DNA of 24,817 bases, taken from the IMG/VR virus record IMGVR_UViG_3300006332_000028, positions 1-24,817 of that record; one strand, given 5' to 3'. This document shows, piece by piece, positions 1-7,759 of this stretch. Below the pieces are notes generated by a model. That model saw nothing but the letters and a program-made list of their open reading frames with translations. It ran no database searches and had not been told where the DNA came from. The position numbers and the translations under genes were made by a program. The stretch's first letter is position 1; each line of letters begins with the position of its first letter. This DNA is from a virus.

Positions 1-2
1 TA

Positions 3-383
3 CAAAGCACTTGGAATAGTGGTGGTGATCCGCAAATGGTGATGGTCGGGGCACATGTAAAGACAGTTATATCAGGTTTCTCAGGTATAGCTGCGAACAG
101 GTATCTTGCTCCGAGCGAAGGTCCAACAGTGATCGTAGGGGCTGCTGATGTTTATGTGAGTGACTTCGGTTCTGTTTCAATCGTACCTAATAGATTCTCA
201 AGATCAAGAGATGCTTATGTTCTTGATCCTGAGTTAGCAGCTGTAGCAACACTGCGACCTATTCAGGAAGTAAAACTGGCTAAGACTGGCGATGCTGAGA
301 AAAGCATGCTGCTCTTTGAAGGTGGATTAGAAGTTAGAAACGAAAAAGGTTTAGGAGCTGCTTACGATTTAAGCACTTCTTAA
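3..383 (+). CDS. Major capsid protein, SU10-like (C-terminal part, 5' end outside window)
   Basis: The reading frame is open from the first bases of the window, so only about the last 126 residues are present. They would form the end of an HK97-fold coat protein that builds the icosahedral head. The recognisable part is the C-terminal stretch with RDAYVLDPELAAVATLRP, followed by a lysine-rich connector and the ending GLEVRNEKGLGAAYDLSTS. This resembles the end of the SU10 (DUF5309-type) capsid family: a basic loop, an ordered beta strand and a last strand rich in Gly and Glu. A strong hairpin follows the stop codon, and the head-completion and adaptor genes come next, as expected for a capsid gene. 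An ATG at 36 is internal and is not the real start. The family call rests on recalled similarity; the exact subfamily is less certain. Confidence 0.8.
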   Translation, partial: QSTWNSGGDPQMVMVGAHVKTVISGFSGIAANRYLAPSEGPTVIVGAADVYVSDFGSVSIVPNRFSRSRDAYVLDPELAAVATLRPIQEVKLAKTGDAEKSMLLFEGGLEVRNEKGLGAAYDLSTS

Positions 384-403
384 TCGAGTAAAAAGTAAAG
401 TGA

Positions 404-425
404 AGGAGAGGGGCAACCCTCTCCT
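404..425 (+). terminator. GNRA-loop hairpin after the capsid gene
   Basis: A perfect 9-bp stem (AGGAGAGGG with CCCTCTCCT) closes a GCAA tetraloop 20 bases after the capsid stop codon. It is followed only by GATCTTTAG, so the U-tract is weak. It is probably a partial terminator or an mRNA 3'-end stabiliser that lets the capsid message accumulate above the downstream tail genes. That role is inferred from position. Confidence 0.6.
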
Positions 426-468
426 GATCTTTAGAAAATGATAAAATAATGTATAGAAAAACATATAT

Positions 469-801
469 ATGGTTATGAAAAGAATAATTGATAAAGATTT
501 AGCTACAAGTACAACAACTAATTTTCAATATGAAGAATCAAGTAGCGGTAGAGAAAGTGATGATTCAATCGTCATACAAACAGTACAAGATGTTTCGTCA
601 ATAATTAAACATAACAAGATACAAGCAAATGAAATAGACAAGCATCAAAAATATGGGGAATGGAGCAAAGTAGCTTCTATTCCTATGAGTATTTATTACG
701 AACTAAAGAAAAAAGGAATTACTAACGATCAAGCTGCAATGAAAAAGTGGCTTAATGATCCAGACAATAAATATTTTAAAACAAGAGGCGGTAGGATTTA
801 A
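469..801 (+). CDS. Conserved phage head-proximal protein of unknown function
   Basis: A 110-aa protein between the capsid and adaptor genes. The first half is polar and low in complexity (Ser/Thr/Glu-rich, probably flexible). The second half looks folded, with SKVASIPMSIYYELKKKGI and then KKWLNDPDNKYFKTRGGRI. I recall similar C-termini in proteins directly downstream of capsid genes in other marine phages, which suggests a small head-completion or decoration-type protein, but no function is established. There is no clear Shine-Dalgarno sequence before either ATG (469 or 475), so the start is uncertain by two residues. The stop overlaps the next start as TAATG, implying translational coupling to the adaptor gene. 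Confidence 0.7.
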   Translation: MVMKRIIDKDLATSTTTNFQYEESSSGRESDDSIVIQTVQDVSSIIKHNKIQANEIDKHQKYGEWSKVASIPMSIYYELKKKGITNDQAAMKKWLNDPDNKYFKTRGGRI

Positions 802-1418
802 TGGCAATTACTACTTATAGTGAATTACAAAGTAGCGTTGGAGATTGGTTAAATCGTTCAGATTTATCTTCAGTGATACCAGATTTTATTACTTTAGCTG
901 AAGCTCAGTTTAATCGTTCTATTAGACATAGAAAAATGGTAACCAGATCAACAGCAACTATATCTGAAAGATATAGTGCTACACCTACTGACTGGATGCA
1001 GACAGTAGCTTTAAATCTACAGACTGATCCAATAGAGCCACTTGAATATATTACACAAGAACAAATTAATGAAAAAAGACATGCTTCTAGTGCATCAGGT
1101 AGACCAAAATATTTTACGATGGTAGGAACTGAGTTTGAAGTATATCCATCTCCAGATGCGAGCTATACAGCAGAAGTTGTTTATTACGGAAAAGTAGAAG
1201 CTTTATCAGATAGCAATACAAGTAATTGGCTTTTATCTTTATCACCAGATATTTATTTATATGGAGCGCTTATTCAAAGCGCACCATATTTACAGAATGA
1301 TGAAAGACTAGGAACATTTTTTGGTCTTTACGAAAAAGCCATTGCTGATATGAACATCAGCAATGAAAGATCACAAGGACAAGTATCAATGCGAATGGCT
1401 TTTAAGCCTTTGCAATAA
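801..1418 (+). CDS. Head-tail adaptor protein, SU10 adaptor-like
   Basis: A 205-aa protein that probably forms the dodecameric ring beneath the portal and joins head to tail. It opens with the helical pattern TYSELQSSVGDWLNRSDL and then IPDFITLAEAQFNRSIRHRK, typical of phage adaptor proteins (P22 gp4 and SU10-type). A beta-rich middle (FTMVGTEFEVYPSP, then AEVVYYGKVEAL) and a closing helical region (NWLLSLSPDIYLYGALIQSAPYLQ, given here from memory of the same fold; shorter blocks are NWLLSLSPDIYLYGAL and APYLQNDERL) follow. Length and order fit the family. It sits in the usual place after the capsid gene, with TAATG overlaps on both sides. Confidence 0.82.
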   Translation: MAITTYSELQSSVGDWLNRSDLSSVIPDFITLAEAQFNRSIRHRKMVTRSTATISERYSATPTDWMQTVALNLQTDPIEPLEYITQEQINEKRHASSASGRPKYFTMVGTEFEVYPSPDASYTAEVVYYGKVEALSDSNTSNWLLSLSPDIYLYGALIQSAPYLQNDERLGTFFGLYEKAIADMNISNERSQGQVSMRMAFKPLQ

Positions 1419-1699
1419 TGCTGTCCTTTATACAGCCTGGAACAGTAAAAGTAAGTACCACAGACCATCGTGGTTTTACACCAGAAGAAATAGCGGAAAG
1501 AACAGTACACCAGATTTTAAACATAGCTGACACTGCCGATCCAAAAATAAAAGAACAAGCTAGAGCATTTAAGACACGCATCTTTCATATTATTGTTCAT
1601 TCAATGAAAGAAGCGATTGTAAATGACAAAACAACTTTAGCTAATAAATTAAGAGAACAAGGTCATAAAGATATGGCTTTAATTTTGGAGAGATTATAA
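1418..1699 (+). CDS. Conserved small phage protein in the head-tail joining region
   Basis: A 93-aa protein mostly predicted to be helical. Its conserved-looking core has the pattern DHRGFTPEEIAERTVHQIL, followed by DPKIKEQARAFK and a closing helix LANKLREQGHKDMALILERL. I recall small proteins with the GFTPEE motif in the structural modules of many podoviruses, but none with an assigned job. It starts at the last base of the adaptor stop codon (TAATG) and its stop is directly followed by the next ATG, so it is translated as part of the late operon. No membrane segment or signal peptide is visible. A part in head completion is possible from position only. Confidence 0.72.
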   Translation: MLSFIQPGTVKVSTTDHRGFTPEEIAERTVHQILNIADTADPKIKEQARAFKTRIFHIIVHSMKEAIVNDKTTLANKLREQGHKDMALILERL

Positions 1700-2131
1700 A
1701 TGGCAATATCACAAGCAATGTGTACCAGCTTTAAAAAAGAACTGTTAGAAGGCGTACACAATTTTAAAAACTCAGGTGGCAGCACCTTTCAAATTGCTTT
1801 GTATACATCTAGTGCAAGTCTTGGAGCTGCTACTACAGCATATACTACAAGCAATGAAGTTTCTGGAACTGGATATACAGCAAAAGGAAACACACTCACT
1901 AGAGTTGATCCAACAACAAGTTCAACTACCGCTTTGACAGATTTTTCAGATACTTCTTGGTCAACAGCGACAATAACCGCACGAGGAGCTATGATTTTTA
2001 ATGATAGTGCTTCTGGTGATCCAGCAGTAGCTATTTTAGATTTTGGTGGAGATAAGACTTCGACAGCTGGTACATTTTCAATAGCTTTTCCAACAGCAGA
2101 TGCTTCAAATGCAATTATCAGGATAGCTTAA
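1700..2131 (+). CDS. Conserved beta-rich virion protein
   Basis: A 143-aa Ser/Thr/Ala-rich protein beginning MAISQAMCTSFKKELLEGVH. It continues with alternating strands (FQIALYTSSASLGAATTAY, then EVSGTGYTAKGNTLTRV) and ends with a strand pair around AVAILDFGGDKTS and FSIAFPTADASNAIIRIA. I know this family as a frequent member of marine phage tail and fibre modules, where it is usually called a structural or hypothetical protein. No catalytic motif is seen. It starts immediately after the preceding stop codon and is followed after 4 bases by the repeat-built protein, so the two may form parts of the same appendage. Virion location is likely; the exact role is unknown. Confidence 0.72.
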   Translation: MAISQAMCTSFKKELLEGVHNFKNSGGSTFQIALYTSSASLGAATTAYTTSNEVSGTGYTAKGNTLTRVDPTTSSTTALTDFSDTSWSTATITARGAMIFNDSASGDPAVAILDFGGDKTSTAGTFSIAFPTADASNAIIRIA

Positions 2132-2135
2132 CAAA

Positions 2136-2891
2136 ATGGCTGATACCAAAGTTGCATATCAAGGCTGGAACTCATCTAATATATATTTTGGAGAGCTAAC
2201 TTATGGTGATGCTGAACAAGCAATCACTGGCCTTACTTCAGCTTTAGGATCAGTAACAATCAGTGCAGGAGCAAGTGTTTCTGTAACGGGATTAGCTGGC
2301 ACAACTTCATTAGGTAGTGTTAGCGTTTCAGCAAATGCCGATGTATCTGCAACAGGTAATGTTGGCACAGGCGGATTAGGAAGTATTACAGCTACAGGTA
2401 CAGCTCTTGTATCTCCTACTGGTAATGTTGGTACAAGTGCTTTAGGTAGCGTAACTATTTCTGCTGATGCAAATACCAGTGTAACTGGTAATGCATCAAC
2501 TGGAAGTATTGGATCTGTAACAGCAATAGGAGGAGCCATTATTTCTCCTACTGGAATCAGCATTACTGGTTCATTAGGATCAGTTGTAATATCAACTGCA
2601 AGTACCATTTCAGTAACAGGTGTTTCATCTACTGGCTCGCTTGGTAGTGTTACAACAACTGGAAACTCATCAATTACATTAGAAGGTTTAGCAATGACAG
2701 GCTCCATTGGTAAACCTCTTATATGGGGTAAAGAATCAGATGCTTCAACTTCTTGGAGTGAATCTTCTGAAGCGTCAACAACCTGGACCAAACAAGATAG
2801 CGTATCAACAACTTATAGCGAACAAGGAGAGGCTGATACTACATGGACAGAACAATCTGCTGCATCGACAACATGGAAAGAAGCAGCTTAA
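2136..2891 (+). CDS. Repeat-built fibre-like virion protein
   Basis: A 251-aa protein built almost entirely of two exact-period repeats. Residues 1-36 are a lead-in. Residues 37-190 are seven 22-residue units without any insertion or deletion, with consensus [LI]GSVT-x6-SVTG-x4-TGS. A short linker (IGKPLIWGKES) leads to residues 202-251, five 10-residue units of the form xASTTWTExx that each carry one Trp or Tyr. Such regular Gly/Val/Ser/Thr patterns suggest a beta-solenoid or trimeric fibre shaft. The aromatic repeats may stack at the tip or provide a binding surface. No enzyme motif is present. The position between a virion protein and the S74 tail fibre supports a fibre or fibre-adaptor role. 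The function is inferred. Confidence 0.7.
   Translation: MADTKVAYQGWNSSNIYFGELTYGDAEQAITGLTSALGSVTISAGASVSVTGLAGTTSLGSVSVSANADVSATGNVGTGGLGSITATGTALVSPTGNVGTSALGSVTISADANTSVTGNASTGSIGSVTAIGGAIISPTGISITGSLGSVVISTASTISVTGVSSTGSLGSVTTTGNSSITLEGLAMTGSIGKPLIWGKESDASTSWSESSEASTTWTKQDSVSTTYSEQGEADTTWTEQSAASTTWKEAA
2244..2705 (+). repeat. Seven 66-bp coding repeats (22 residues each)
   Basis: Counting from residue 37 of the repeat-built protein, seven consecutive 22-residue units begin with LGSV, LGSI or IGSV and keep perfect register. The DNA copies are diverged from each other, so this is an old or functionally constrained protein repeat, not a recent slippage product. Confidence 0.75.
2739..2888 (+). 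repeat. Five 30-bp coding repeats (10 residues each) with periodic Trp/Tyr
   Basis: The last 50 residues before the stop divide into five 10-residue units (for example EASTTWTKQD and EADTTWTEQS), each with one aromatic residue at the same place. The period is exact. The array runs to within one codon of the stop, so it forms the C-terminus of the protein. Confidence 0.75.
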
Positions 2892-2905
2892 TAGAGGAAT
2901 AGAAT

Positions 2906-4501
2906 ATGCCATCAAGTTATAACAATGATCTTAGAATTGAAGAACAAGCTACTGGTGAGAATAGTGGTGACTGGGGAACTAAACTCTCAGCCAGCATAAA
3001 TCAAATTTCGAGCGCTCTTAGCTATGGCTCAGAAGCCATAGCAGATGCTTCAACACATACTATCACAATGGCTGATGGAACTGCCGATGAAGCCAGAAGT
3101 CTGTATTTAAAATGCACAGGAGGAGGTCAAGCTTGTACTGTTACTCTAGCTCCAAATACTGTTAGTAAAGTTTGGGTTATTGAAAATGCAACAAGTTACA
3201 CGCTTACTTTTTCTCAAGGATCAGGAGCTAATGTCGCTGTTTTGGCAGGTCAAGTAAAAGTAATAGCAACGGATGGAGGTGGCTCTGGAGCGGTTGTTTA
3301 TGATGCACTTCAAGATTTAGCTGTTCCAGATTTATTTGTAGACGATGATTTAAAACTACAATCAGATTCAGCAGTATTATCATTTGGTGCTGATGGCGAT
3401 ACCACATTAACTCATACAGATGGAACTGGTCTAACTTTAAACTCTACTAATAAAATTTGTTTTAATGATGCTAGTCAATTTATACAAGGATCTTCTGCAA
3501 CAGTTTTATCATTAGGAGCAACTGACGAAATAGATTTAACTGCAACAGCAGTTGATCTTAATGGAACACTAGATGTTTCTGGAACGACAACACTAGGCGA
3601 TACTTTAACTGTTAATGCAGGAGCAGTTTTTAATGAAGCATCAGCCGATGTAGATTTTAGAATTGAAAGTAATGGTGATGCTAATTGTTTCTTTGTTAAT
3701 GGTGGTACTGATGATGTTGGTATAGGTGAAGATACACCATTGGCTAAACTCCATGTTAAAACTGGTGAGAGCTCAATCGGTACTCTAAATGCTTCAGCAA
3801 ATACTTTATGTTTAGAAGGTAGCACTCATGCAGGGCTAACTATAGCTTCTGCTACTAATGCCAACTCAATGATTGCATTTGGAGATTCGGGCGATGCAGA
3901 TATAGGTTTTATCAACTACGATCATAATACAGATGCACTTATGTTTAATGTTAATGCAGCAGAAAGGATGCGTGTCACTTCTGCTGGAGATGTTGGAATA
4001 GGATGCACTCCCTCTGCTACGGGATGGGGCAGTGCCGCTAGAGTTTTACAAATTGCTGGAACTCAACCTTTATTTTCTTTAAAGGAAACTGATGTTACAG
4101 ATAAAGAATTTCAATTTGCTAGTAGTGGAGGAGCAATTTATTTTTATGATTGTGATGCTGCTGCTACTAGGATGCTTATTAACACTAATGGAGTAATTGA
4201 TGGTGATTTTAATGATACTTCTGATATAGCTCTTAAAGAAAATATAAAAGAGCTACCTTCTAGTTTAGATGTCGTTAATAAATTAAATCCAGTTTCTTTT
4301 GATTGGAAAGAAGATCAAAGGCCATCAAAAGGTTTTATTGCACAAGAGGTAGAAGCAGTTGATTCAACTTTGGCAGGTGGTGAAGAAGGATCAAAATCAA
4401 TTAAGACTTCTGCAATAGTTGCTGTTTTAACTAAGGCTGTTCAAGAGTTAGCTGAAGAAGTAGAAAGTTTAAAAAATAATAAATGTAAATGTGAGGAGTA
4501 G
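2906..4501 (+). CDS. Tail fibre with C-terminal S74 intramolecular chaperone
   Basis: A 531-aa receptor-binding fibre or spike. The N-terminus (RIEEQATGENSGDWGTKL) resembles an attachment domain I recall from cyanophage and other marine phage tail proteins. A beta-rich region follows, and from about residue 130 to 430 a shaft of repeating strand patterns (LDVSGTTTLGDTLTVNAGA; AERMRVTSAGDVGIG). The last 95 residues match the peptidase S74 chaperone: SDIALKENIKELPSSLDVV with the self-cleavage Ser439 and Lys444, then NPVSFDW, GFIAQEVEAVD and a coiled-coil end. In this family the domain trimerises the fibre and then cuts itself off. The C-terminus NNKCKCEE carries two Cys. It lies 14 bases after the repeat-built protein. 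Target receptor unknown. Confidence 0.85.
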   Translation: MPSSYNNDLRIEEQATGENSGDWGTKLSASINQISSALSYGSEAIADASTHTITMADGTADEARSLYLKCTGGGQACTVTLAPNTVSKVWVIENATSYTLTFSQGSGANVAVLAGQVKVIATDGGGSGAVVYDALQDLAVPDLFVDDDLKLQSDSAVLSFGADGDTTLTHTDGTGLTLNSTNKICFNDASQFIQGSSATVLSLGATDEIDLTATAVDLNGTLDVSGTTTLGDTLTVNAGAVFNEASADVDFRIESNGDANCFFVNGGTDDVGIGEDTPLAKLHVKTGESSIGTLNASANTLCLEGSTHAGLTIASATNANSMIAFGDSGDADIGFINYDHNTDALMFNVNAAERMRVTSAGDVGIGCTPSATGWGSAARVLQIAGTQPLFSLKETDVTDKEFQFASSGGAIYFYDCDAAATRMLINTNGVIDGDFNDTSDIALKENIKELPSSLDVVNKLNPVSFDWKEDQRPSKGFIAQEVEAVDSTLAGGEEGSKSIKTSAIVAVLTKAVQELAEEVESLKNNKCKCEE

Positions 4502-4504
4502 ATA

Positions 4505-4852
4505 GTGGCTATAAATTATACATGGGATGTTTCAAGAGTTGATGTTTACCCTACTAAGGAAGGAAAAGATGATGTAGTGCATAACATACATTGGAGAATA
4601 ATAGGAGCAGACGATTCGAATAATGATTCTGATGGCAATGCACAAAGATCTTCAGTTTATGGAACTCAAGTAATAGATACTTCAGACTTATCAAATTTTA
4701 CAGCTTTTGCAGATCTTAATTCTACAATCGTTCAGGGATGGGTAGAGGATGCTTTAGGAGAGTCTACAGTTAATGAGTTAAAGCAGACAATAGATAATGA
4801 AATATCAGAAAAGGTAAATCCAACTTCAGAAACTAAAACAATAGGAGAATAA
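4505..4852 (+). CDS. Conserved small protein downstream of the tail fibre
   Basis: A 115-aa protein starting at GTG, preceded by GAGGAG 6-10 bases upstream, which supports this start. It reads AINYTWDVSRVDVYPTKEG, then a beta-rich IHWRIIGADD region and a helical C-terminus (QGWVEDALGESTVNELKQ). I recall proteins with the same YTW..VD.YPT opening next to tail-fibre genes in many marine phages. They may be accessory fibre or assembly proteins, but no function is proven. It is separated from the fibre gene by 3 bases and from the next gene by 2. Confidence 0.72.
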   Translation: MAINYTWDVSRVDVYPTKEGKDDVVHNIHWRIIGADDSNNDSDGNAQRSSVYGTQVIDTSDLSNFTAFADLNSTIVQGWVEDALGESTVNELKQTIDNEISEKVNPTSETKTIGE

Positions 4853-4854
4853 TA

Positions 4855-5082
4855 ATGGCTAACAAAGAAAGCATAGTTAATATTAACGGAACTGAGTATA
4901 AAGAATCTGAGTTTAACGATGAGCAAAAATATTTACTCGCTCAAGTAAGAGATTTAGAAGTACAGCTTAATACATTAAAAATGCAATCAGATCAAAGACA
5001 GGCTGCATATAACTTATTTACCGATCAACTTATTGCATCAGTCAATACTGATGCAAAATCTAAAATAGAGGTAGTCAAATAA
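4855..5082 (+). CDS. Small helical protein, DUF6447-like
   Basis: A 75-aa protein with a short N-terminal strand unit (VNINGTEYKESEFNDEQK) and one long amphipathic helix or coiled coil (LAQVRDLEVQLNTLKMQSDQ). The INGTEY..E....E arrangement resembles small phage proteins of the DUF6447 type, whose function is unknown. The start follows GGAGAATA by a few bases. It lies between the fibre accessory gene and the lysis genes. No membrane segment is present. Confidence 0.68.
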   Translation: MANKESIVNINGTEYKESEFNDEQKYLLAQVRDLEVQLNTLKMQSDQRQAAYNLFTDQLIASVNTDAKSKIEVVK

Positions 5083-5084
5083 AA

Positions 5085-5246
5085 ATGGAACATGAAACAG
5101 AAATTGCTTTAGACATTATTAGTGTCTCAACAGCATTTGGTGCGCTATTGGGAATCCTCCCACCTCTAGCTGCTTTATTTACAATTCTTTGGACAGGTAT
5201 AAGAATTTGGGAGACAGAAACAATTAAGGGAATAACTGGTAGATGA
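5085..5246 (+). CDS. Small single-span membrane protein, possible holin or pinholin
   Basis: A 53-aa protein reading MEHETEIALDIISVSTAFGA at the N-terminus, then a hydrophobic stretch from about residue 17 to 42 (LLGILPPLAALFTILWTGI) and a short charged tail ending in TGR. Its stop overlaps the next start as ATGA. A tiny membrane protein directly before a holin-like gene and a lysozyme is probably part of the lysis cassette. It could act as a holin or pinholin, or as an antiholin of the following protein. I have seen similar short proteins in marine phages with a conserved PP in the membrane span. The role is inferred from size and position. Confidence 0.7.
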   Translation: MEHETEIALDIISVSTAFGALLGILPPLAALFTILWTGIRIWETETIKGITGR

Positions 5247-5638
5247 ACATATTTGGAAGTGTTGTCAATGCGGTTTCAAGTGTTGGTAAACAATATTTAG
5301 AAAATAAAGCACAAAAAAATAAACTTACAGCAGATTTACAAAAAGCTAAAGTAGATGCTCAAATAAGGCGTTTAGAAAATGAACAAAACATAGAAGCAGA
5401 TTACGACTTAGAAGCTTTAAGACAAACTCAATATTCGTGGAAAGATGAAGTTGCTTTAATTGTTATTTTATTACCTTTCATTGGTTCTTTTTTACCTCAA
5501 ACACAAGAATATGTTGCCATTGGATGGCAACATCTTCAGCAACACGCTCCTGATTGGTACACCTATGCTTTCTTAGGAGCTATTGGTGCTTCAATGGGCA
5601 TTAGATGGGCAGTAACATCATTTGGAAAAAATAAATGA
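5243..5638 (+). CDS. Holin-like membrane protein with coiled-coil N-terminus
   Basis: A 131-aa protein. Residues 1-65 are charged and helical (NKAQKNKLTADLQKAKVDAQ and so on). Two hydrophobic segments follow, one around EVALIVILLPFIGSFL and one around TYAFLGAIGASMGIRWAV. The SWKDE motif before the first span and the PDWY motif before the last resemble the three-span holin family linked to gene-transfer-agent release (GTA_holin_3TM). The proposed role is to permeabilise the inner membrane so that the lysozyme can reach the wall. It overlaps by 4 bases both the small membrane protein before it and the lysozyme after it, which supports a lysis cassette. Confidence 0.72.
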   Translation: MNIFGSVVNAVSSVGKQYLENKAQKNKLTADLQKAKVDAQIRRLENEQNIEADYDLEALRQTQYSWKDEVALIVILLPFIGSFLPQTQEYVAIGWQHLQQHAPDWYTYAFLGAIGASMGIRWAVTSFGKNK

Positions 5639-6084
5639 GTAACCTAAAAGATTTTGAAGATTTAACAAAAATGTTAATGAGACATGAAGGTGTTGAATCT
5701 CATGTTTATCAATGTTCAGCAGGAAAAGAAACAATAGGTGTTGGTAGAAATATTAGCTCTAATGGAGGTATTGGTTTATCTGAAGATGAGATTGTTTTTT
5801 TATTAGTCAATGACATCAGTAGATGTAAGGAAGAATTGAAAAATAATTTTGATTGGTTTGAAGATCTAAATACAGCGAGACAACATGCAATGATAGATAT
5901 TGTTTTTAATTTAGGCATAACTCGTTTATTGAAATTTAAAAAAGCTTTAGCTTTTATGGCAGAAGAAGATTATTTCAATGCTTCCGAAGAATTTTTAGAT
6001 TCACGATGGGCTACACAAGTTGGGCATCGAGCAGAGGAATTAGCTGAGATGATTCACACTGGAGAGTATATATCATGCCATTAG
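5635..6084 (+). CDS. GH24 lysozyme (endolysin)
   Basis: A 149-aa muramidase of the T4/P22 lysozyme family that cuts peptidoglycan glycan strands for host lysis. The catalytic Glu18 is in MRHEG. Nine residues on, where T4 has Asp20, there is Cys27, and Thr33 follows in ETIGVG. This keeps the E-8-(D/C)-5-T spacing known for active members; a Cys at this place is reported to be tolerated in T4 lysozyme. The rest fits the helical lobe (ARQHAMIDIVFNLGI, then FLDSRWATQVGHRAEELAEM). There is no signal or SAR segment at the N-terminus, so export would depend on the holin. It overlaps its upstream neighbour by 4 bases and the nozzle gene by 10. Confidence 0.88.
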   Translation: MSNLKDFEDLTKMLMRHEGVESHVYQCSAGKETIGVGRNISSNGGIGLSEDEIVFLLVNDISRCKEELKNNFDWFEDLNTARQHAMIDIVFNLGITRLLKFKKALAFMAEEDYFNASEEFLDSRWATQVGHRAEELAEMIHTGEYISCH

Positions 6085-7556
6085 TACCATTAAAAATTCC
6101 ACCTGGAGTTTCTAAACAAGGAACCGATTATCAAAATGCCAATCGTTGGAACTCATCTAGTTTAGTTAGGTGGGCAGAGAATACTATGAGGCCAGTCGGC
6201 GGATGGAGAGAAAGAACATCGGCAATGACTGGTATTTGTAGAAAAATTTTAACTTGGATTGATAACAGTGGTGTTAGACAAACAGCAGCAGGAACACAAA
6301 GTAAGTTATATGCTGTCACTCAAGCTAATACGCTTGCTGATATTACGCCAGGATCTTTTACTTCTGGTGCAGCAGATAGTGTTACAAATTTAGGCTTTGG
6401 TGGTCTTACTTATGGTTTATCTACTTGGGGAACCGAAAGACCTGATCAGGGAACTTATACTCCAGTTACAACTTGGTCTTTAGACACCTGGGGCCAATAC
6501 CTAATGGGCTGTTCAACTGCTGATGGTAAAATTTATCAGTGGCAATTAGACAGCAGCACTCCAACAGTAGCAGCAGTCGTTACCAATGCTCCGACTTCTT
6601 GTCAGGCAGTTTTTATTTCAGAAGAAAGATTTGTTTTTGCCCTTAGCCCAGCTGGAATAAAAAACAAATTACAATGGTCCGATCAAGAAGCAGAAACCAC
6701 ATGGACACCTGCATCAAGTAATCAAGCTGGAAGTTTTATTTTATCAACACCAGGCAGTTTACTATCAGGACATCGTTTAAGAGGTGAGTCATTATTTTTA
6801 ACTGATGTTGATGCTCATGTTGGTAGATATATTGGACCTCCTTTGGTTTATGGATTTCAACAAGTAGGAACTGGTTGCGGTGCAATTAGTGCTAACAGTT
6901 GTGCAGTTGCAAATGGAAGCGCCTATTGGATGGGCTTAAAAGGTTTCTATTTTTATAATGGTCGAGTACAAGATATTGCTTGTGAAGTTTCTGATTATGT
7001 CTTTAATGATATGAATCAAGGTCAAAGATCAAAAACCTATGCTTTTTACAACCAACACTTTGATGAGGTTTGGTGGTTTTATCCGTCTGCAAACTCAACT
7101 GAAAATGACAGGTATGTCAGTCTTAATATTAAAGAAGGGCATTGGTCTATTGGTGAATTGGGAAGAACAGCGGCACATGGCATTGGTGCTTTCATTTATC
7201 CAAACATGGTCGGTACTGATTCTAAAGTTTATGAACATGAAGTTGGTATTATTGAAAATGATAGTTACCCTGTTTTTGCTGAATCAGGACCGCTACAGAT
7301 CGGAAATGGTGACAGATTAATGTCGGTTGATGAATTAATCCCCGATGAGAAAACACAAGGTGATGTGACAGCAACCTTTAAAACAAAATTATACCCTAAT
7401 GGAGATGAAACCAGTCATGGACCATATTCGTTAGCCAATCCTACTTCAGTTAGATTACAAGGTAGGCAAGTAGAAGTAAGGATAGATCAAAGTAAGGATA
7501 CTGATTGGAGAGTAGGTGTGATGCGTTTTAATGCTAAAGCAGGTAGTAAACGATGA
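6075..7556 (+). CDS. Tail nozzle / packaged-DNA stabilisation protein, P22 gp10-like
   Basis: A 493-aa protein that would form the tube below the adaptor ring and plug packaged DNA. The opening MPLVPLKIPPGVSKQGTDYQ with NRWNSSSLVRW is typical of this family. A beta-propeller-like body follows, with repeated aromatic strands (LYAVTQANTLADITPG, then KLQWSDQEAETTWTPAS), a YWMGLKGFYFYNGRVQDI block and a VWWFYPS block. The ending DTDWRVGVMRFNAKAGSKR is also familiar from such proteins. The length is close to that of P22 gp10 and T7 gp12. The gene starts inside the lysozyme end (10-base overlap) and overlaps the next gene by 4 bases. Confidence 0.75.
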   Translation: MPLVPLKIPPGVSKQGTDYQNANRWNSSSLVRWAENTMRPVGGWRERTSAMTGICRKILTWIDNSGVRQTAAGTQSKLYAVTQANTLADITPGSFTSGAADSVTNLGFGGLTYGLSTWGTERPDQGTYTPVTTWSLDTWGQYLMGCSTADGKIYQWQLDSSTPTVAAVVTNAPTSCQAVFISEERFVFALSPAGIKNKLQWSDQEAETTWTPASSNQAGSFILSTPGSLLSGHRLRGESLFLTDVDAHVGRYIGPPLVYGFQQVGTGCGAISANSCAVANGSAYWMGLKGFYFYNGRVQDIACEVSDYVFNDMNQGQRSKTYAFYNQHFDEVWWFYPSANSTENDRYVSLNIKEGHWSIGELGRTAAHGIGAFIYPNMVGTDSKVYEHEVGIIENDSYPVFAESGPLQIGNGDRLMSVDELIPDEKTQGDVTATFKTKLYPNGDETSHGPYSLANPTSVRLQGRQVEVRIDQSKDTDWRVGVMRFNAKAGSKR

Positions 7557-7759
7557 GATTACCTAATGCTCCAAGTAATTATGATCCTGTATATGAATCA
7601 GAAAAAAATAATATACTGGAAAAAAGTGATCAACAAAATTTTAAACGATTATCAGATGTAGAGATTGGTTCAGCAAGATTAATTATTGAATCACCTAATG
7701 GTACTCGTTACAAAATAGTTGTTGATAATTCAGGTAATTTATCTGCGAGTAGCGTCTGA
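7553..7759 (+). CDS. Small conserved tail-module protein
   Basis: A 68-aa protein. The N-terminal half is polar with a short helix (YESEKNNILEKSDQQNFKR). The C-terminal half is a compact strand unit (GSARLIIESPNGTRYKIVVD, then SGNLSASSV). I recall short proteins ending in a similar SPNGTRY motif after nozzle genes in marine podoviruses. The role is unknown; a small virion or assembly protein is likely from position. It starts by an ATGA overlap with the nozzle gene and its final base is shared with the next ATG. Confidence 0.65.
   Translation: MRLPNAPSNYDPVYESEKNNILEKSDQQNFKRLSDVEIGSARLIIESPNGTRYKIVVDNSGNLSASSV

Noticed and set aside
2201-2791. A 196-codon open frame on the reverse strand
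   Set aside because: It lies wholly inside the repeat-built protein gene and is open only because of the repeated codon pattern there; no ribosome site and no family resemblance.
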